A stretch of DNA of 64,000 nt, from assembly GCF_028473665.1 (NCBI RefSeq), contig NZ_CP098774.1, positions 310,001-374,000 on the forward strand, read 5' to 3'. Position 1 is the stretch's first letter, and each line of letters starts with the position of its first letter. The position numbers were made by a program, and so were the translations under genes. Shown here one piece after another: positions 20,858 through 30,848 of the stretch. The notes under the pieces were generated by a model, which was not told the origin of the DNA, did no database searches, and was given only the letters and a program-made list of their open reading frames with translations. This DNA comes from Sphingomonas sp. QA11. GTDB lineage: Bacteria > Pseudomonadota > Alphaproteobacteria > Sphingomonadales > Sphingomonadaceae.

Positions 20858-22525
20858 TCAGCGGCAAAGCGTCGGCGGCGCGGCCGATGTCGCGGGCGGG
20901 ATGAAGGCGATACCGTCGAGCATCCGGACCCGCGGCGCTAGCGCTGCGGGCGCTGTCTCGCCCTGATAGAGGATGTAGAGCCGCGTCGGATCGATCCGGC
21001 CGGCGAGAAAGGCGCGGCGATCGGCGTCGATCCGGTGCTGGGCCGACTGCGGCACGCGCGATACGTACATGTGGCGCATCGGGCGGCAGGCGAGCATCGC
21101 GCGCCAGCCGATCTCCTCGATCAGCTTCAGGTTGCGGAACGGGTCGGGCGGTTGCATCTCGATGGCGGAGGCGCTGGCGATGACCTGGTCCCAGCGCGGA
21201 TCGCGGGTGAGCTGATAGGTGCCGGGCTGCGCAGCGCGGGCGGTGAGGCCCCTGAGCGCGACGAGCATCGGCGTCATGTCGGCGATCTGGAGCACCAGCG
21301 CGGCGGCAAGCAGGAGGGTGCGCCGTTCGAGCCGGTAGGCGAGCAGGATCGCGACATAGATCAGGGTATAGGCCACCGGCCAGAACAGCCGGCCCGAGGC
21401 ACGGACCACGTCGAGCAGGTCGATCAGCGCGCGCGGCAGCGGCACGAATAGGACTTGCTCGCCCTGGAAGAGCACGCCGTTGGTGATCGCGAGCAGGGTG
21501 AGCACGGCATAGGTGGGCAGTAGCCAGCGAAGCTCGACGGTCGGAATCGCGATGGATGATGCAGGCAGCGATCTCTTCCGGCCGATGATCGCGCTGACCA
21601 TCGCGACGACGACTAGCAGGATCAGCCCGGCCCCGAGATACTGATAGCCTTCGAAGCCCCGGCCCTGGTCGTTGGGGGTCGAGGGAAAGAACAGGCTGTA
21701 GCCCGGATTGGCGGGGTTGATCAGCGCGTCGAGCGCCATCGGGAAGGCACCATAGGTGCCGGTGGACATGGGTGGATCGGCCAGCCCGTGCAGCAGCGCG
21801 AGACCGGCCACGCCGGCCGTCACCACGCCGATCAGTCCCGCGGCCCGGCGACGATCCGGCCCGGTCCCGGTCGCGATCTCGCGCAGCATCGCGCTGCCCC
21901 AGATCGCGCCGACCAGCAGCAGCATATAGCTGTGGACCAGCCCCGCCACGCCGATCACCGCCAGCCATTGCGTCCAGCGTCGCGACCGGTCGCGATCGAG
22001 GAAGATCCACAATGCCCACAGGATCAGCCAGTGCGAGCAGAGATTCGAGTGGACCGAGCGGTTGTACAGCGTCGGCAGCAAGGTGAGCAACGCGGTGCCG
22101 AGCCACGCGCTGGAGAAATCCGGCGCCCTGTCGCGCAGCAGCAGCCAGGCGAAGCGCACATGCAGGGCGAGGCTGATCAGCAGCCACCAGCCGATGAACT
22201 GCACCCCCGCCGGCAGGAACGGCGCGAAGGGTTTCAGCAGCAGCCCCAGCAGCGGGTTGCTGTCCATCATCAGCAGATGGATTCCTTCCGGCGCGAGGAC
22301 CAGCGGCGTGCCGGTGCCGGGCCAGTTCCCCGCACGCAGATAGGCGGCGAGCCCGAGCGCGTTCGGCCCCCAGTCCTGGCCGCTCAGCACCCAGCCGACA
22401 TTGGAAATGTCCAGCGTCGCCGGGTTGATCCAGGCGAGGAATGCGCCCGCGACGATCGCCGACAGGGCCAGGAATCGGAGAAGCGGAGCGGGCATTGGCT
22501 GCTTCTGCCCGATCAGCGCGACCAT
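20858..22525 (-). CDS. Polytopic membrane protein, DUF6311-like (paralogue B)
   Basis: 555 residues with roughly 11-12 membrane segments through residue ~430 and a soluble C-terminal part of about 120 residues. It is clearly paralogous to the gene just upstream: both share SNPLLGLLL, LPAGVQ/LPAGIQ, HWLILWALWIF/QWLILWALWIY, YLGAGLI, RASGR-FWPV-YTL and a C-terminal DPRWD...EEI-WRA block. The topology, many spans with a terminal soluble domain, is like GT-C glycosyltransferases or YfhO-type proteins, but no catalytic motif is recognised with confidence. ATG 22525 has no strong ribosome site; ATG 22495 is an alternative. Spacing to the upstream paralogue is 33 bp, so they form one transcript. Confidence 0.8.
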   Translation of the reverse strand: MVALIGQKQPMPAPLLRFLALSAIVAGAFLAWINPATLDISNVGWVLSGQDWGPNALGLAAYLRAGNWPGTGTPLVLAPEGIHLLMMDSNPLLGLLLKPFAPFLPAGVQFIGWWLLISLALHVRFAWLLLRDRAPDFSSAWLGTALLTLLPTLYNRSVHSNLCSHWLILWALWIFLDRDRSRRWTQWLAVIGVAGLVHSYMLLLVGAIWGSAMLREIATGTGPDRRRAAGLIGVVTAGVAGLALLHGLADPPMSTGTYGAFPMALDALINPANPGYSLFFPSTPNDQGRGFEGYQYLGAGLILLVVVAMVSAIIGRKRSLPASSIAIPTVELRWLLPTYAVLTLLAITNGVLFQGEQVLFVPLPRALIDLLDVVRASGRLFWPVAYTLIYVAILLAYRLERRTLLLAAALVLQIADMTPMLVALRGLTARAAQPGTYQLTRDPRWDQVIASASAIEMQPPDPFRNLKLIEEIGWRAMLACRPMRHMYVSRVPQSAQHRIDADRRAFLAGRIDPTRLYILYQGETAPAALAPRVRMLDGIAFIPPATSAAPPTLCR

Positions 22526-22558
22526 ATGGTTAACGCAGGGGCCGGCCGGCGCCCGGCA

Positions 22559-24208
22559 TCATCGCGCGGGGCCGGGCGGGATGATCGAGACGCCGTCGAG
22601 CTTTCGCACACGGCTGGCAAGCGCCGGCGGCGGCATGCTGTCGAGCAGCACGTAAAGCCGGTGCGGGTCGGTCTGGCCCATCACGAACGCGGCGCTATCC
22701 ATCCTGAGGCGGCGCCGCACCGCGACCGGCTCGCGCGAGGCGTAGAAGAAACTGACCGGCTTGCCCGCGACGATCGCGCGCCAGGTGATTTCCTCGAGCA
22801 GCGCGAGGTCGCGATACATTTCGGGCGGCTCGAACTGTACCATGTCGGCCCGGGCGATCAGCGCGTCCCATCGCGGATCGAGCGTGCGGCGATAGGGGCT
22901 TGTCCGCTCGGCAGCCGCCCCGCTGCCCCGCGCCGAGGCGAGCAGGGGCACCATGTCGACAACCTGGAGCAGGAGCGCGCCCGCCAGCAGCCATGTGCCG
23001 AACCGCATCCGCGCGACCACGACGATCGCTGCGAAGGCGAGGGTATAGAGCACCGGCCAGAACATCCGGCCTGACGCGCGGATCGGATCGAGCGCTGCGG
23101 CCGCCCAGTCGGGCAGGGGCAGCGTCGCGATCACCGCGCCGCGCCAGATCAGGTGCGGCGCAACGGCGACGAGCGTCAGCACGGCGAAGGCCGGCAGCAG
23201 CCAGGCGAGGCGATTGAACAGGCCGTCGCTCCGGAGTTCCGAGTGGCGGCGGATGCCATGGAACAGCGCGACGGCGACGAGGACGATCAGGCCCGCGCCC
23301 AGATAGTTCATCCCCTCAAGCGCCTGCGCCGGGTCGAGCGCCCGGGCGGGGAGAAGCGCCGAATAGGTGCCCGTATTGGGATTCCACAATGCGTCGAGCG
23401 CCATCGAGAAACCGCCATAGCCGCCGACCGCGACGGTCGGCTCGCTGACGGTGCCGATCAGCAGCGGGACGATCAGCAGCGGCGCCACCACGATAGCGAC
23501 ATCCCCGATCATCGCCGTGCGCGCGGCGCCGTCGGGGGCAAGCACTGCCTGGCGGAGCATGGCGCTTGCCCAGATCGCCGCGACCATCACCAGGATATAG
23601 GGGTGGATCAGGATCGCGGCGGTGATGACCGCCACCCACCAGCCCGGGCGTGCCGATCGTCCGGCGTCGACATAGATCCACAGCGCCCACAGGATCAGCC
23701 ATTGCGCGCACAGATTGACGTGCCCGAAGCGCGCCAGCAGCACCGGCATCAGGGTCAGCAGCGCAGCGCCGATCCACGTCGCCAGCGGCGTCGGGGCGAA
23801 GCGCCTGACCAGCGCCGCGGCAAAGGCGGTATGGAGCAGGATGCAGGCAAGCAGCCAGAAGCCGAGATACTGGATACCGGCCGGCAGCACCGACGCGAAG
23901 GGGCGCAGCAGCAACCCCAGCAACGGATTGCTGTCGATCAGGGCGAGCGGGATTCCGTCGGGCGCCATCAGCATGGTGGAGCGGAGCGACGGCCAGGGCG
24001 GTGGCGATCGCAGATAGGAAGCGAGGCCGATGACAGCCTGGCCGTGATCATTGCCGTCGAGCAGCCAGGCGAGGCGCGTCGGGTTGAGCGTGGCGGCGTT
24101 CTGCCAGGCGAAGAAGACGGCCATGCTCAGGGCGAGCCAGGGCAGGATCCAGGTGAGCAGGCGGCGCATCTGCGGTGAGTCATGGCGGAGCGCAGGCCGA
24201 AAATCCAT
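22559..24208 (-). CDS. Polytopic membrane protein, DUF6311-like (paralogue A)
   Basis: 549 residues, first of a tandem pair. Same architecture as its neighbour: a short Arg-rich start, about 11-12 membrane spans, then a C-terminal soluble domain (DPRWDALIARADM, EEITWRAIVAG). Start 24208 is taken because GGAGG lies ten bases upstream; ATG 24169 (MRRLLTWILPW) also begins directly at the first membrane segment and cannot be excluded. The reading frame is open far upstream but that part is hairpin-rich intergenic DNA. A role in surface glycan assembly is only a guess from topology. The long hairpin-rich gap after groEL separates it from the chaperonin operon. Confidence 0.8.
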   Translation of the reverse strand: MDFRPALRHDSPQMRRLLTWILPWLALSMAVFFAWQNAATLNPTRLAWLLDGNDHGQAVIGLASYLRSPPPWPSLRSTMLMAPDGIPLALIDSNPLLGLLLRPFASVLPAGIQYLGFWLLACILLHTAFAAALVRRFAPTPLATWIGAALLTLMPVLLARFGHVNLCAQWLILWALWIYVDAGRSARPGWWVAVITAAILIHPYILVMVAAIWASAMLRQAVLAPDGAARTAMIGDVAIVVAPLLIVPLLIGTVSEPTVAVGGYGGFSMALDALWNPNTGTYSALLPARALDPAQALEGMNYLGAGLIVLVAVALFHGIRRHSELRSDGLFNRLAWLLPAFAVLTLVAVAPHLIWRGAVIATLPLPDWAAAALDPIRASGRMFWPVLYTLAFAAIVVVARMRFGTWLLAGALLLQVVDMVPLLASARGSGAAAERTSPYRRTLDPRWDALIARADMVQFEPPEMYRDLALLEEITWRAIVAGKPVSFFYASREPVAVRRRLRMDSAAFVMGQTDPHRLYVLLDSMPPPALASRVRKLDGVSIIPPGPAR

Positions 24209-24261
24209 GCGCCTTGTTCCTCCCCCCGGGAATCGGGGGACCGCCCGCTTCTTCAGCGGGT

Positions 24262-24316
24262 GGTGGAGGGGGCTTGGGACTTGGAGTATCAGCCCCGTGC
24301 TCAAACCCCCTCCACC
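24262..24316. repeat. Perfect 11-bp inverted repeat in hairpin-rich gap
   Basis: GGTGGAGGGGG (24262-24272) pairs with CCCCCTCCACC (24306-24316) over a 33-base spacer. It sits between smaller hairpins (CCCGCT/AGCGGG at ~24243-24260 and a C/G-run hairpin at ~24222-24239) in the 337-bp gap between groEL and the DUF6311-like gene. The look is that of dispersed intergenic repeats of sphingomonads, though no second full copy was seen in this window. Confidence 0.5.
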
Positions 24317-24363
24317 TTTCGCCGGAAGAGGCGAAGGGTCCCCCTTCTCCGCGGGGCGAGGGA

Positions 24364-24401
24364 GAAATAGAAAAAGGGCCGGAGGTTTCCCTCCGGCCCT
24401 T
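24364..24401 (-). terminator. Rho-independent terminator of groES-groEL
   Basis: A perfect 12-bp stem, AAGGGCCGGAGG (24374-24385) with CCTCCGGCCCTT (24390-24401), closes a four-base loop. Read leftward, in the direction of groEL, it is followed by TTTCTATTT (24373-24364), a good U-tract. T-rich DNA on the other side (24401-24409) may let it work both ways. Confidence 0.88.
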
Positions 24402-24438
24402 CTCTTTTTCCAGCCGGTGGGCCGGGAGGTCTGGATCG

Positions 24439-24501
24439 GCGCGGGCAAAGCCCGCGCTTTCGTCGGACGGGTTCGGCGGCTTGCCGCCGACCCGCCGTCC
24501 G
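24439..24501. repeat. Two strong hairpins behind groEL
   Basis: GCGCGGGC-AAA-GCCCGCGC (24439-24457) is a perfect 8-bp hairpin. Next to it, 24464-24501 forms a long near-perfect stem whose arms begin CGGACGG and end CCGTCCG, with an inner TCGGCGGC-TT-GCCGCCGA. They lie between the groEL stop and the U-tract terminator and may stabilise the 3' end of the transcript. Confidence 0.55.
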
Positions 24502-24545
24502 TTCCGATTTCGTGTCGGGACCAGCTGCGCTGCTCCCGTCCGAAA

Positions 24546-26204
<1,659 letters not shown>

Positions 26205-26247
26205 TCAGATTGGAAGTTGAGGAAGCTTGGAAGATCGAAGGCTGGGT

Positions 26248-26535
26248 TCAGCCGACGATGCCAAGGATATCGGATTCCTTCATGATCAGCAGGTCTTCAC
26301 CGTCGATCTTGACCTCGGTGCCGGACCATTTGCCGAACAGGATCTTGTCGCCGGCCTTGACGTCCAGCGGGGTGATCGTGCCGTCGTCGGCGCGCGCGCC
26401 GGTGCCGACGGAGACGACTTCGCCTTCCTGCGGCTTCTCCTTGGCGGTCTCGGGGATGATGATCCCGCCCGCGGTCTTCTCTTCAGCCTCTACGCGGCGG
26501 ACGAGGACGCGGTCGTGCAATGGACGAAAGGTCAT
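26248..26535 (-). CDS. groES: Co-chaperonin GroES (Hsp10)
   Basis: 95 residues. [14 protein letters not shown] at the start, the mobile-loop region [21 protein letters not shown] that binds GroEL, and a closing [14 protein letters not shown] are diagnostic. It caps the GroEL chamber. Start at ATG 26535, with AAGGGAC eight bases upstream; a longer frame of 17 codons runs into the operator region and is rejected. First gene of the groES-groEL operon, preceded by a promoter and a CIRCE element. Confidence 0.98.
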   Translation of the reverse strand: MTFRPLHDRVLVRRVEAEEKTAGGIIIPETAKEKPQEGEVVSVGTGARADDGTITPLDVKAGDKILFGKWSGTEVKIDGEDLLIMKESDILGIVG

Positions 26536-26572
26536 ATGCGCTAGTCCCTTTTCTTGGGGTCGTGATTGGTTG

Positions 26573-26599
26573 TTAGCACTCGCCAAAGGTGAGTGCCAG
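26573..26599. promoter_or_regulatory. CIRCE operator (HrcA site) of groES-groEL
   Basis: TTAGCACTC (26573-26581), nine bases, then GAGTGCCAG (26591-26599). The left half equals the CIRCE consensus; the right half differs from GAGTGCTAA at two positions. It covers the predicted transcription start, so HrcA binding would block groESL until heat shock. Confidence 0.93.
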
Positions 26600-26606
26600 C
26601 GGCGTG

Positions 26607-26635
26607 CATATGTGCTCGCCCCTGCCCCGCGTCAA
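26607..26635 (-). promoter_or_regulatory. Vegetative promoter of groES-groEL
   Basis: On the minus strand TTGACG (26635-26630), a 17-bp spacer and CATATG (26612-26607) form a -35/-10 pair. The start point would fall near 26600, inside the CIRCE element, which fits HrcA repression. Confidence 0.65.
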
Positions 26636-26764
26636 CGGTTCGCCGCCTGAAAAAAACCACCGGCTGCCGCCCCGTCGCTCCGCCATTGGCCCGAGTGGAC
26701 CGCGGGCGGGCAGGGAAGTTTACTCCCGAACGCGCTTGCTCTAGCGGTGAGGGCGCAACCGCAT

Positions 26765-28669
26765 ATGCAGGGGAACGGCGAAGTGAAACTGGTTCGGGGC
26801 GCCTGGAAGATCCTGGTCGGCATCAAGGACGGACTTGTCCTGATCGCCATGCTCATCTTCTTCGGCCTGCTGTTCGGCGCGCTGTCAGCGAAGCCCGGGC
26901 CCACGGCGATCCGCGATGGCGCGCTGCTGCTGCGGCTCGATGGCCAGATCGTCGAGCAGCCTGTTGAATCGGATGCGTTCGCGACGCTCGGCGGCGCCGC
27001 GCCAGTGCGCCAGTATCGCCTGCGCGACCTGGTCCGCGCGCTGGACAAGGCGAAGGACGACGATCGGGTGAAGGCGGTCGTGCTCGATCTCGACTCGTTC
27101 GGTGGCGGCTATCCCGCGGCGGTCGATGAGGTCGCCAATGCCGTGCGCCGGGTGCGCGACGGCGGCAAGCCGGTGCTGGCCTATGCCACCGCCTATACCG
27201 ATTCCGGCTATCGCCTCGCCGCCAATGCCAGCGAAGTCTGGATGAGCCCGATGGGCGGCACCCTGTTCATGGGGCCGGGCGGATCGCAGCTTTACTACAA
27301 GGGGCTGATCGACAAGCTGGGCGTCAACGCCCACGTCTATCGCGTCGGCAAGTATAAATCCTTTGTCGAGCCCTATACCCGGACCGACGCCTCGCCCGAG
27401 GCGAAGGAAGAAAATCTCAAGCTGTACGGCGTGCTGTTCGGGCAGTGGCAGGAAGCGATCGCCAAGGCACGGCCCAAGGCGAAGTTCGCTGATTTCCTGA
27501 GCAAGCCGGGCGAGGTGATCGCCGCGGTGAAGGGCGATATCGCCAAGGCGAACCTGCAGGCGGGGCTGGTCGACAAGCTCGGCACCCGGTTCGACTTCAA
27601 CAAGCGCGTGGCGGAGATTGCCGGGTCCGACAGCAGCAAGGCGCCGGGCAATTTCAACACGATCAAATATGCCGCCTATGTCGAGGCCAACCCGCTGCCG
27701 ACCGGCGGCGACGCGATCGGCGTGCTGACCATCGCCGGCGACATCGTCGACGGCAAGTCGGGCAGCGGCAGCGCCGGCGCGGATACCGTCGCCAAGGCGC
27801 TGCTCGATGGGCTGGCGAAGAAAAGCCTGAAGGCGCTGGTGGTTCGGGTCGACTCGCCCGGTGGCTCGGCGCTCGCGTCGGAGGACATGCGCCGCGCGAT
27901 CATGGAGGCGAAGGCGCAGAAGCTGCCGATCGTCGTCTCGATGGGCAGCCTTGCCGCCTCGGGTGGCTATTGGGTGTCGACCGCGGGCGACGTGATCTTC
28001 GCCCAGCCGAGCACCATCACCGGGTCGATCGGCATCTTCGGCATCATCCCCTCGTTCGAGAACACGCTGAAGAAGATCGGCGTCACCACCGACGGGGTGA
28101 AGACGACGCCGCTGTCCGGCCAGCCCGACGTGATGGGCGGCTTCACGGCGGAGACCGATGCGATCTTCCAGGCGGGGATCGAGAATGGCTATCGCCAGTT
28201 CATCACCCGCGTGTCGGAGGCACGCAAGCTCAGCCCGGCACGGGTCGACGAGATCGGCCAGGGCCGGGTGTGGGACGGCGGCACGGCCCGGCAGATCGGC
28301 CTGGTCGATCGGTTCGGCGGGCTGAAGGACGCGATCGACGAAGCCGCGAAACGCGCTGGCCTGAAGCCCGACGCTGTCCATGCCGAATATCTCGAAAAGA
28401 AGCCGGCATGGTTCGGCAGGCTGGTCCAGAAGCTGATCGGGCCTGGCGACGATGACGACAGCGCGAGCGGGGAGGGCGCCGACGCCTTCACCAGGATCGC
28501 GGCGGAGCGTCGGGCGGTCTTCGCCCGCGCGCTGGGCGACGTGAAGCGAATCGGCACCGGCGCCGCGATCCAGGCGCGCTGCCTTGAGTGCGACGGCCTG
28601 GGCGGGCCGGCCGCGTCGGCTTCGGACATCAAGCTCATGGATTTCGTACTCGCAAAGGTGACTCAATGA
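26765..28669 (+). CDS. sppA: Signal peptide peptidase SppA, 67-kDa type
   Basis: 634 residues. One N-terminal membrane segment (about 18-40), then two tandem S49 peptidase domains. The catalytic dyad is visible: K198 in VGKYKSFVEP in the first domain and S399 in SLAASGGYW in the second, as in E. coli SppA (K209/S409). It degrades cleaved signal peptides at the inner membrane, facing the periplasm. A GTG 18 bp upstream is possible; ATG 26765 is preferred. Its stop overlaps the start of the following GNAT gene (ATGA), so they are translated together. Located 130 bp from the divergent groES promoter. Confidence 0.95.
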   Translation: MQGNGEVKLVRGAWKILVGIKDGLVLIAMLIFFGLLFGALSAKPGPTAIRDGALLLRLDGQIVEQPVESDAFATLGGAAPVRQYRLRDLVRALDKAKDDDRVKAVVLDLDSFGGGYPAAVDEVANAVRRVRDGGKPVLAYATAYTDSGYRLAANASEVWMSPMGGTLFMGPGGSQLYYKGLIDKLGVNAHVYRVGKYKSFVEPYTRTDASPEAKEENLKLYGVLFGQWQEAIAKARPKAKFADFLSKPGEVIAAVKGDIAKANLQAGLVDKLGTRFDFNKRVAEIAGSDSSKAPGNFNTIKYAAYVEANPLPTGGDAIGVLTIAGDIVDGKSGSGSAGADTVAKALLDGLAKKSLKALVVRVDSPGGSALASEDMRRAIMEAKAQKLPIVVSMGSLAASGGYWVSTAGDVIFAQPSTITGSIGIFGIIPSFENTLKKIGVTTDGVKTTPLSGQPDVMGGFTAETDAIFQAGIENGYRQFITRVSEARKLSPARVDEIGQGRVWDGGTARQIGLVDRFGGLKDAIDEAAKRAGLKPDAVHAEYLEKKPAWFGRLVQKLIGPGDDDDSASGEGADAFTRIAAERRAVFARALGDVKRIGTGAAIQARCLECDGLGGPAASASDIKLMDFVLAKVTQ

Positions 28670-29229
28670 TCGCAATCCGTTCCGCCAGACCTGAGGATGC
28701 AGCGGCCATCGCCGCAATCTATGCGCCTTATGTCGAGACGGGCACCGTATCGTTCGAGCTTGAGCCGCCGGACGCGCGCGCGATGCGGACTCGCATGCAT
28801 GCGTCGGACGGGCTTTATCCCTGGTTGGTCGTCACCAATGGCGACGAGGAGGGCGGGGTGCTCGGCTATGCCTATGCGACCAGGTTTCGCGATCGCCCGG
28901 CGTATAAATATATCGTCGAGACATCGGTCTATCTCGCCAGCGGAACCCAGGGCCAGGGCAATGGCCGCCAGCTCTACGAGGCGCTGGTCGCGACCTTGCG
29001 CGTGCAGGGCTTCACGCATGCGATCGGCGCGATCGCGCTGCCCAACGATCATTCGATCCGCCTGCACGAATCCGTCGGCTTCCGCCGCACCGGCGTGCTG
29101 CGTGAGGTCGGTTACAAGCAGGGCCGCTGGATCGATGTCGGCTTCTGGCAGCGCGAACTGAACGCGGCGACCATCCCGCCGCTGGAGCCCAGGCCGTTCA
29201 GCGATGTCGGGCTCGTGCGGAACGGATGA
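28666..29229 (+). CDS. GNAT N-acetyltransferase, phosphinothricin-acetyltransferase-like
   Basis: 187 residues. MIAIRSARPEDAAAIAAIYAPYV at the start, the acetyl-CoA loop GTQGQGNGRQLYEALV and the block LHESVGFRRTGVLREVGYK with GRWIDVGFWQREL identify the Pat/MnaT branch of the GNAT family. Members acetylate methionine sulfone/sulfoximine, phosphinothricin or related amino acids; which one here is not visible. Start overlaps the sppA stop by 4 bp (ATGA). It ends before a strong hairpin shared with the convergent hydrolase gene. Confidence 0.9.
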   Translation: MIAIRSARPEDAAAIAAIYAPYVETGTVSFELEPPDARAMRTRMHASDGLYPWLVVTNGDEEGGVLGYAYATRFRDRPAYKYIVETSVYLASGTQGQGNGRQLYEALVATLRVQGFTHAIGAIALPNDHSIRLHESVGFRRTGVLREVGYKQGRWIDVGFWQRELNAATIPPLEPRPFSDVGLVRNG

Positions 29230-29236
29230 GCTTCTT

Positions 29237-29261
29237 GCCCCTCTCCCGCCGGGAGAGGGGC
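29237..29261. terminator. Hairpin between convergent GNAT and hydrolase genes
   Basis: GCCCCTCTCCC (29237-29247) and GGGAGAGGGGC (29251-29261) form a perfect 11-bp stem with loop GCC. It lies 8 bp after one stop and 7 bp before the other, placed to stop both transcripts. No T-run. The sequence type recurs in intergenic DNA of sphingomonads, and a related stem is at 36704-36736. Confidence 0.65.
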
Positions 29262-29267
29262 GGGCGA

Positions 29268-30737
29268 TCACGCCAGCTTGAAGGTCGGCGGCGGCAGGGT
29301 CAGCCGGGTATCGGCCACGGCCTCGCCGCTGAAGAAGCGCACCAGCAGCGGCTGTACCTCGGGATGGGCCTCGAACACATTGTGGCCGGCGTTCTCGACG
29401 ATCACCCGCGACTTGCGCCGGAACTGGGCCGCCACCTCGTCCTGTTCGGCCAGCGGCGTGCGGCCATCGAGCGAACCGGCGATCAGCAGGGCGGGGTGGT
29501 CGATGCGGAACGGCGCCCGGAAGTTTTCTCCCAGGTCGACGCCCGGAATGGCGCCGAGCAGTTGTGGCATCGGGAAGTTCAGCGTCTCGCCCAGCACGGC
29601 GGTCCGCCCCTCGCGCCGCACCTGCGCCAGCCGGCGCGGCGAGATTCCGGATGCCAGGTCCATTGCCTCGGGCATGCCCCTCAGGCCCAGCAGGCCGGCC
29701 ACGTCGCCCATGAACGGGGTCAGCGCGGCGGTCCGGCCGGCGTCCAGCGCGAGGTACAGGGCCGGTAGCATGGCCAGGGTGCGGGGATTGGCGATCAGCC
29801 CGCTCGCCAGCATCTGGACGCCGAAGCCGCCCATCCTGATCTCGACCGGCGCGCCGTTCAGCTTGACCGGCGTCAGGGCCGGCTGTGCTTCCAGCTTGGT
29901 GTGAACGCGGCGCATCAGGGCCGGCAGGTCGGGGATCGCCGCGCGGACGGCGGGGTCGGCATCAAGCAGGGCGTCCACCTGGCGCAGATAGGCGTCGATC
30001 CGCGCCGGCCGCTTCACTGTCTGGTCCTGCCCCTCGAGGCTGGACAGGGCCACGCGGTTCACCCTGCCACCGTGCCGCTTGAGGATGCTGAGCGCCAGGT
30101 GAGAGCCGTAGCTGGTGCCCCAGAGGTCGACCTTTTCCGCGCCCAGATGGCGTCGCAGGTCGTCGATGTCGTCGGCGTTCTGTTCGGTGTTGTAGCCGGC
30201 CATGGCCACGCCGGCCCTGGTCCAGTCGGCCCAGGCGCTCTGGAGTTCCGAGCGGAAATAGGACGTCAGCCCTCCTTGCGTGAACTCCGGCAGCGGGCGC
30301 GTCGAGACCGGGCGCTCCGGGATGGTGCTGGACAGGCCGGTGCCCCGCTGGTCGAAAGCGATGACGTCGGCCACCGCGCGCAGGGCCATGAAGATCGGAA
30401 AGCGCGGTCCGGTCGCCGCGCCCGTGGCCTCGCCGCCCGGCCCTCCGGCCAGATAGATGATCGGCGGCCCCGGCCTGGCTGCCGTCGACCGGAACCTGAC
30501 ATAGCCAAGGCGGATTTTCCGTGAGCGGGGATCGCGACGGTCCTCCGGAACTTCGAAATAGCCGCGCTCCGCGTCGGTCTCCTCGCCGCGCCAGCCCTTG
30601 AAGCGGAAGGGGCCAGCGTCCGACGAAGGTGCCGGCTGGGGCGCCGCCTGGGCGGAGGCCCGGGCGAGCGCCAGGGCGGGGAGGGCGAGGGCGGCGGCAG
30701 CGAGCACGGCGCGGCGATTGAGCGATATGTTGGTCAT
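29268..30737 (-). CDS. Exported alpha/beta hydrolase, tripeptidyl-aminopeptidase-like (S33)
   Basis: 489 residues. A Tat/Sec-like leader, LNRRAVLAAAALALPALALARASA, is followed by an alpha/beta hydrolase fold: oxyanion block YLAGGPGGEA, nucleophile Ser in GTSYGSHLAL, acid in SLDGRTPL and His in NAGHNVFEAHP. The layout and the C-terminal TAP-like part match periplasmic proline-type peptidases of the S33 group. Start at ATG 30737 because it opens the signal peptide; a longer frame reaches into the divergent gene's promoter. It is divergent from the membrane LytTR regulator (111 bp between starts), which may control it. Substrate not known. Confidence 0.87.
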   Translation of the reverse strand: MTNISLNRRAVLAAAALALPALALARASAQAAPQPAPSSDAGPFRFKGWRGEETDAERGYFEVPEDRRDPRSRKIRLGYVRFRSTAARPGPPIIYLAGGPGGEATGAATGPRFPIFMALRAVADVIAFDQRGTGLSSTIPERPVSTRPLPEFTQGGLTSYFRSELQSAWADWTRAGVAMAGYNTEQNADDIDDLRRHLGAEKVDLWGTSYGSHLALSILKRHGGRVNRVALSSLEGQDQTVKRPARIDAYLRQVDALLDADPAVRAAIPDLPALMRRVHTKLEAQPALTPVKLNGAPVEIRMGGFGVQMLASGLIANPRTLAMLPALYLALDAGRTAALTPFMGDVAGLLGLRGMPEAMDLASGISPRRLAQVRREGRTAVLGETLNFPMPQLLGAIPGVDLGENFRAPFRIDHPALLIAGSLDGRTPLAEQDEVAAQFRRKSRVIVENAGHNVFEAHPEVQPLLVRFFSGEAVADTRLTLPPPTFKLA

Positions 30738-30848
30738 GCCCCTGGCTGAGCCGTTCGCGCCGCCGTCCGCCAGCCTGCTTCGGTCAATGGCGGCGGTCAT
30801 CGGCGAATGGCGGTGCATCTCGGCGAGCGGCGGCCTAGAGGGGCGCGC

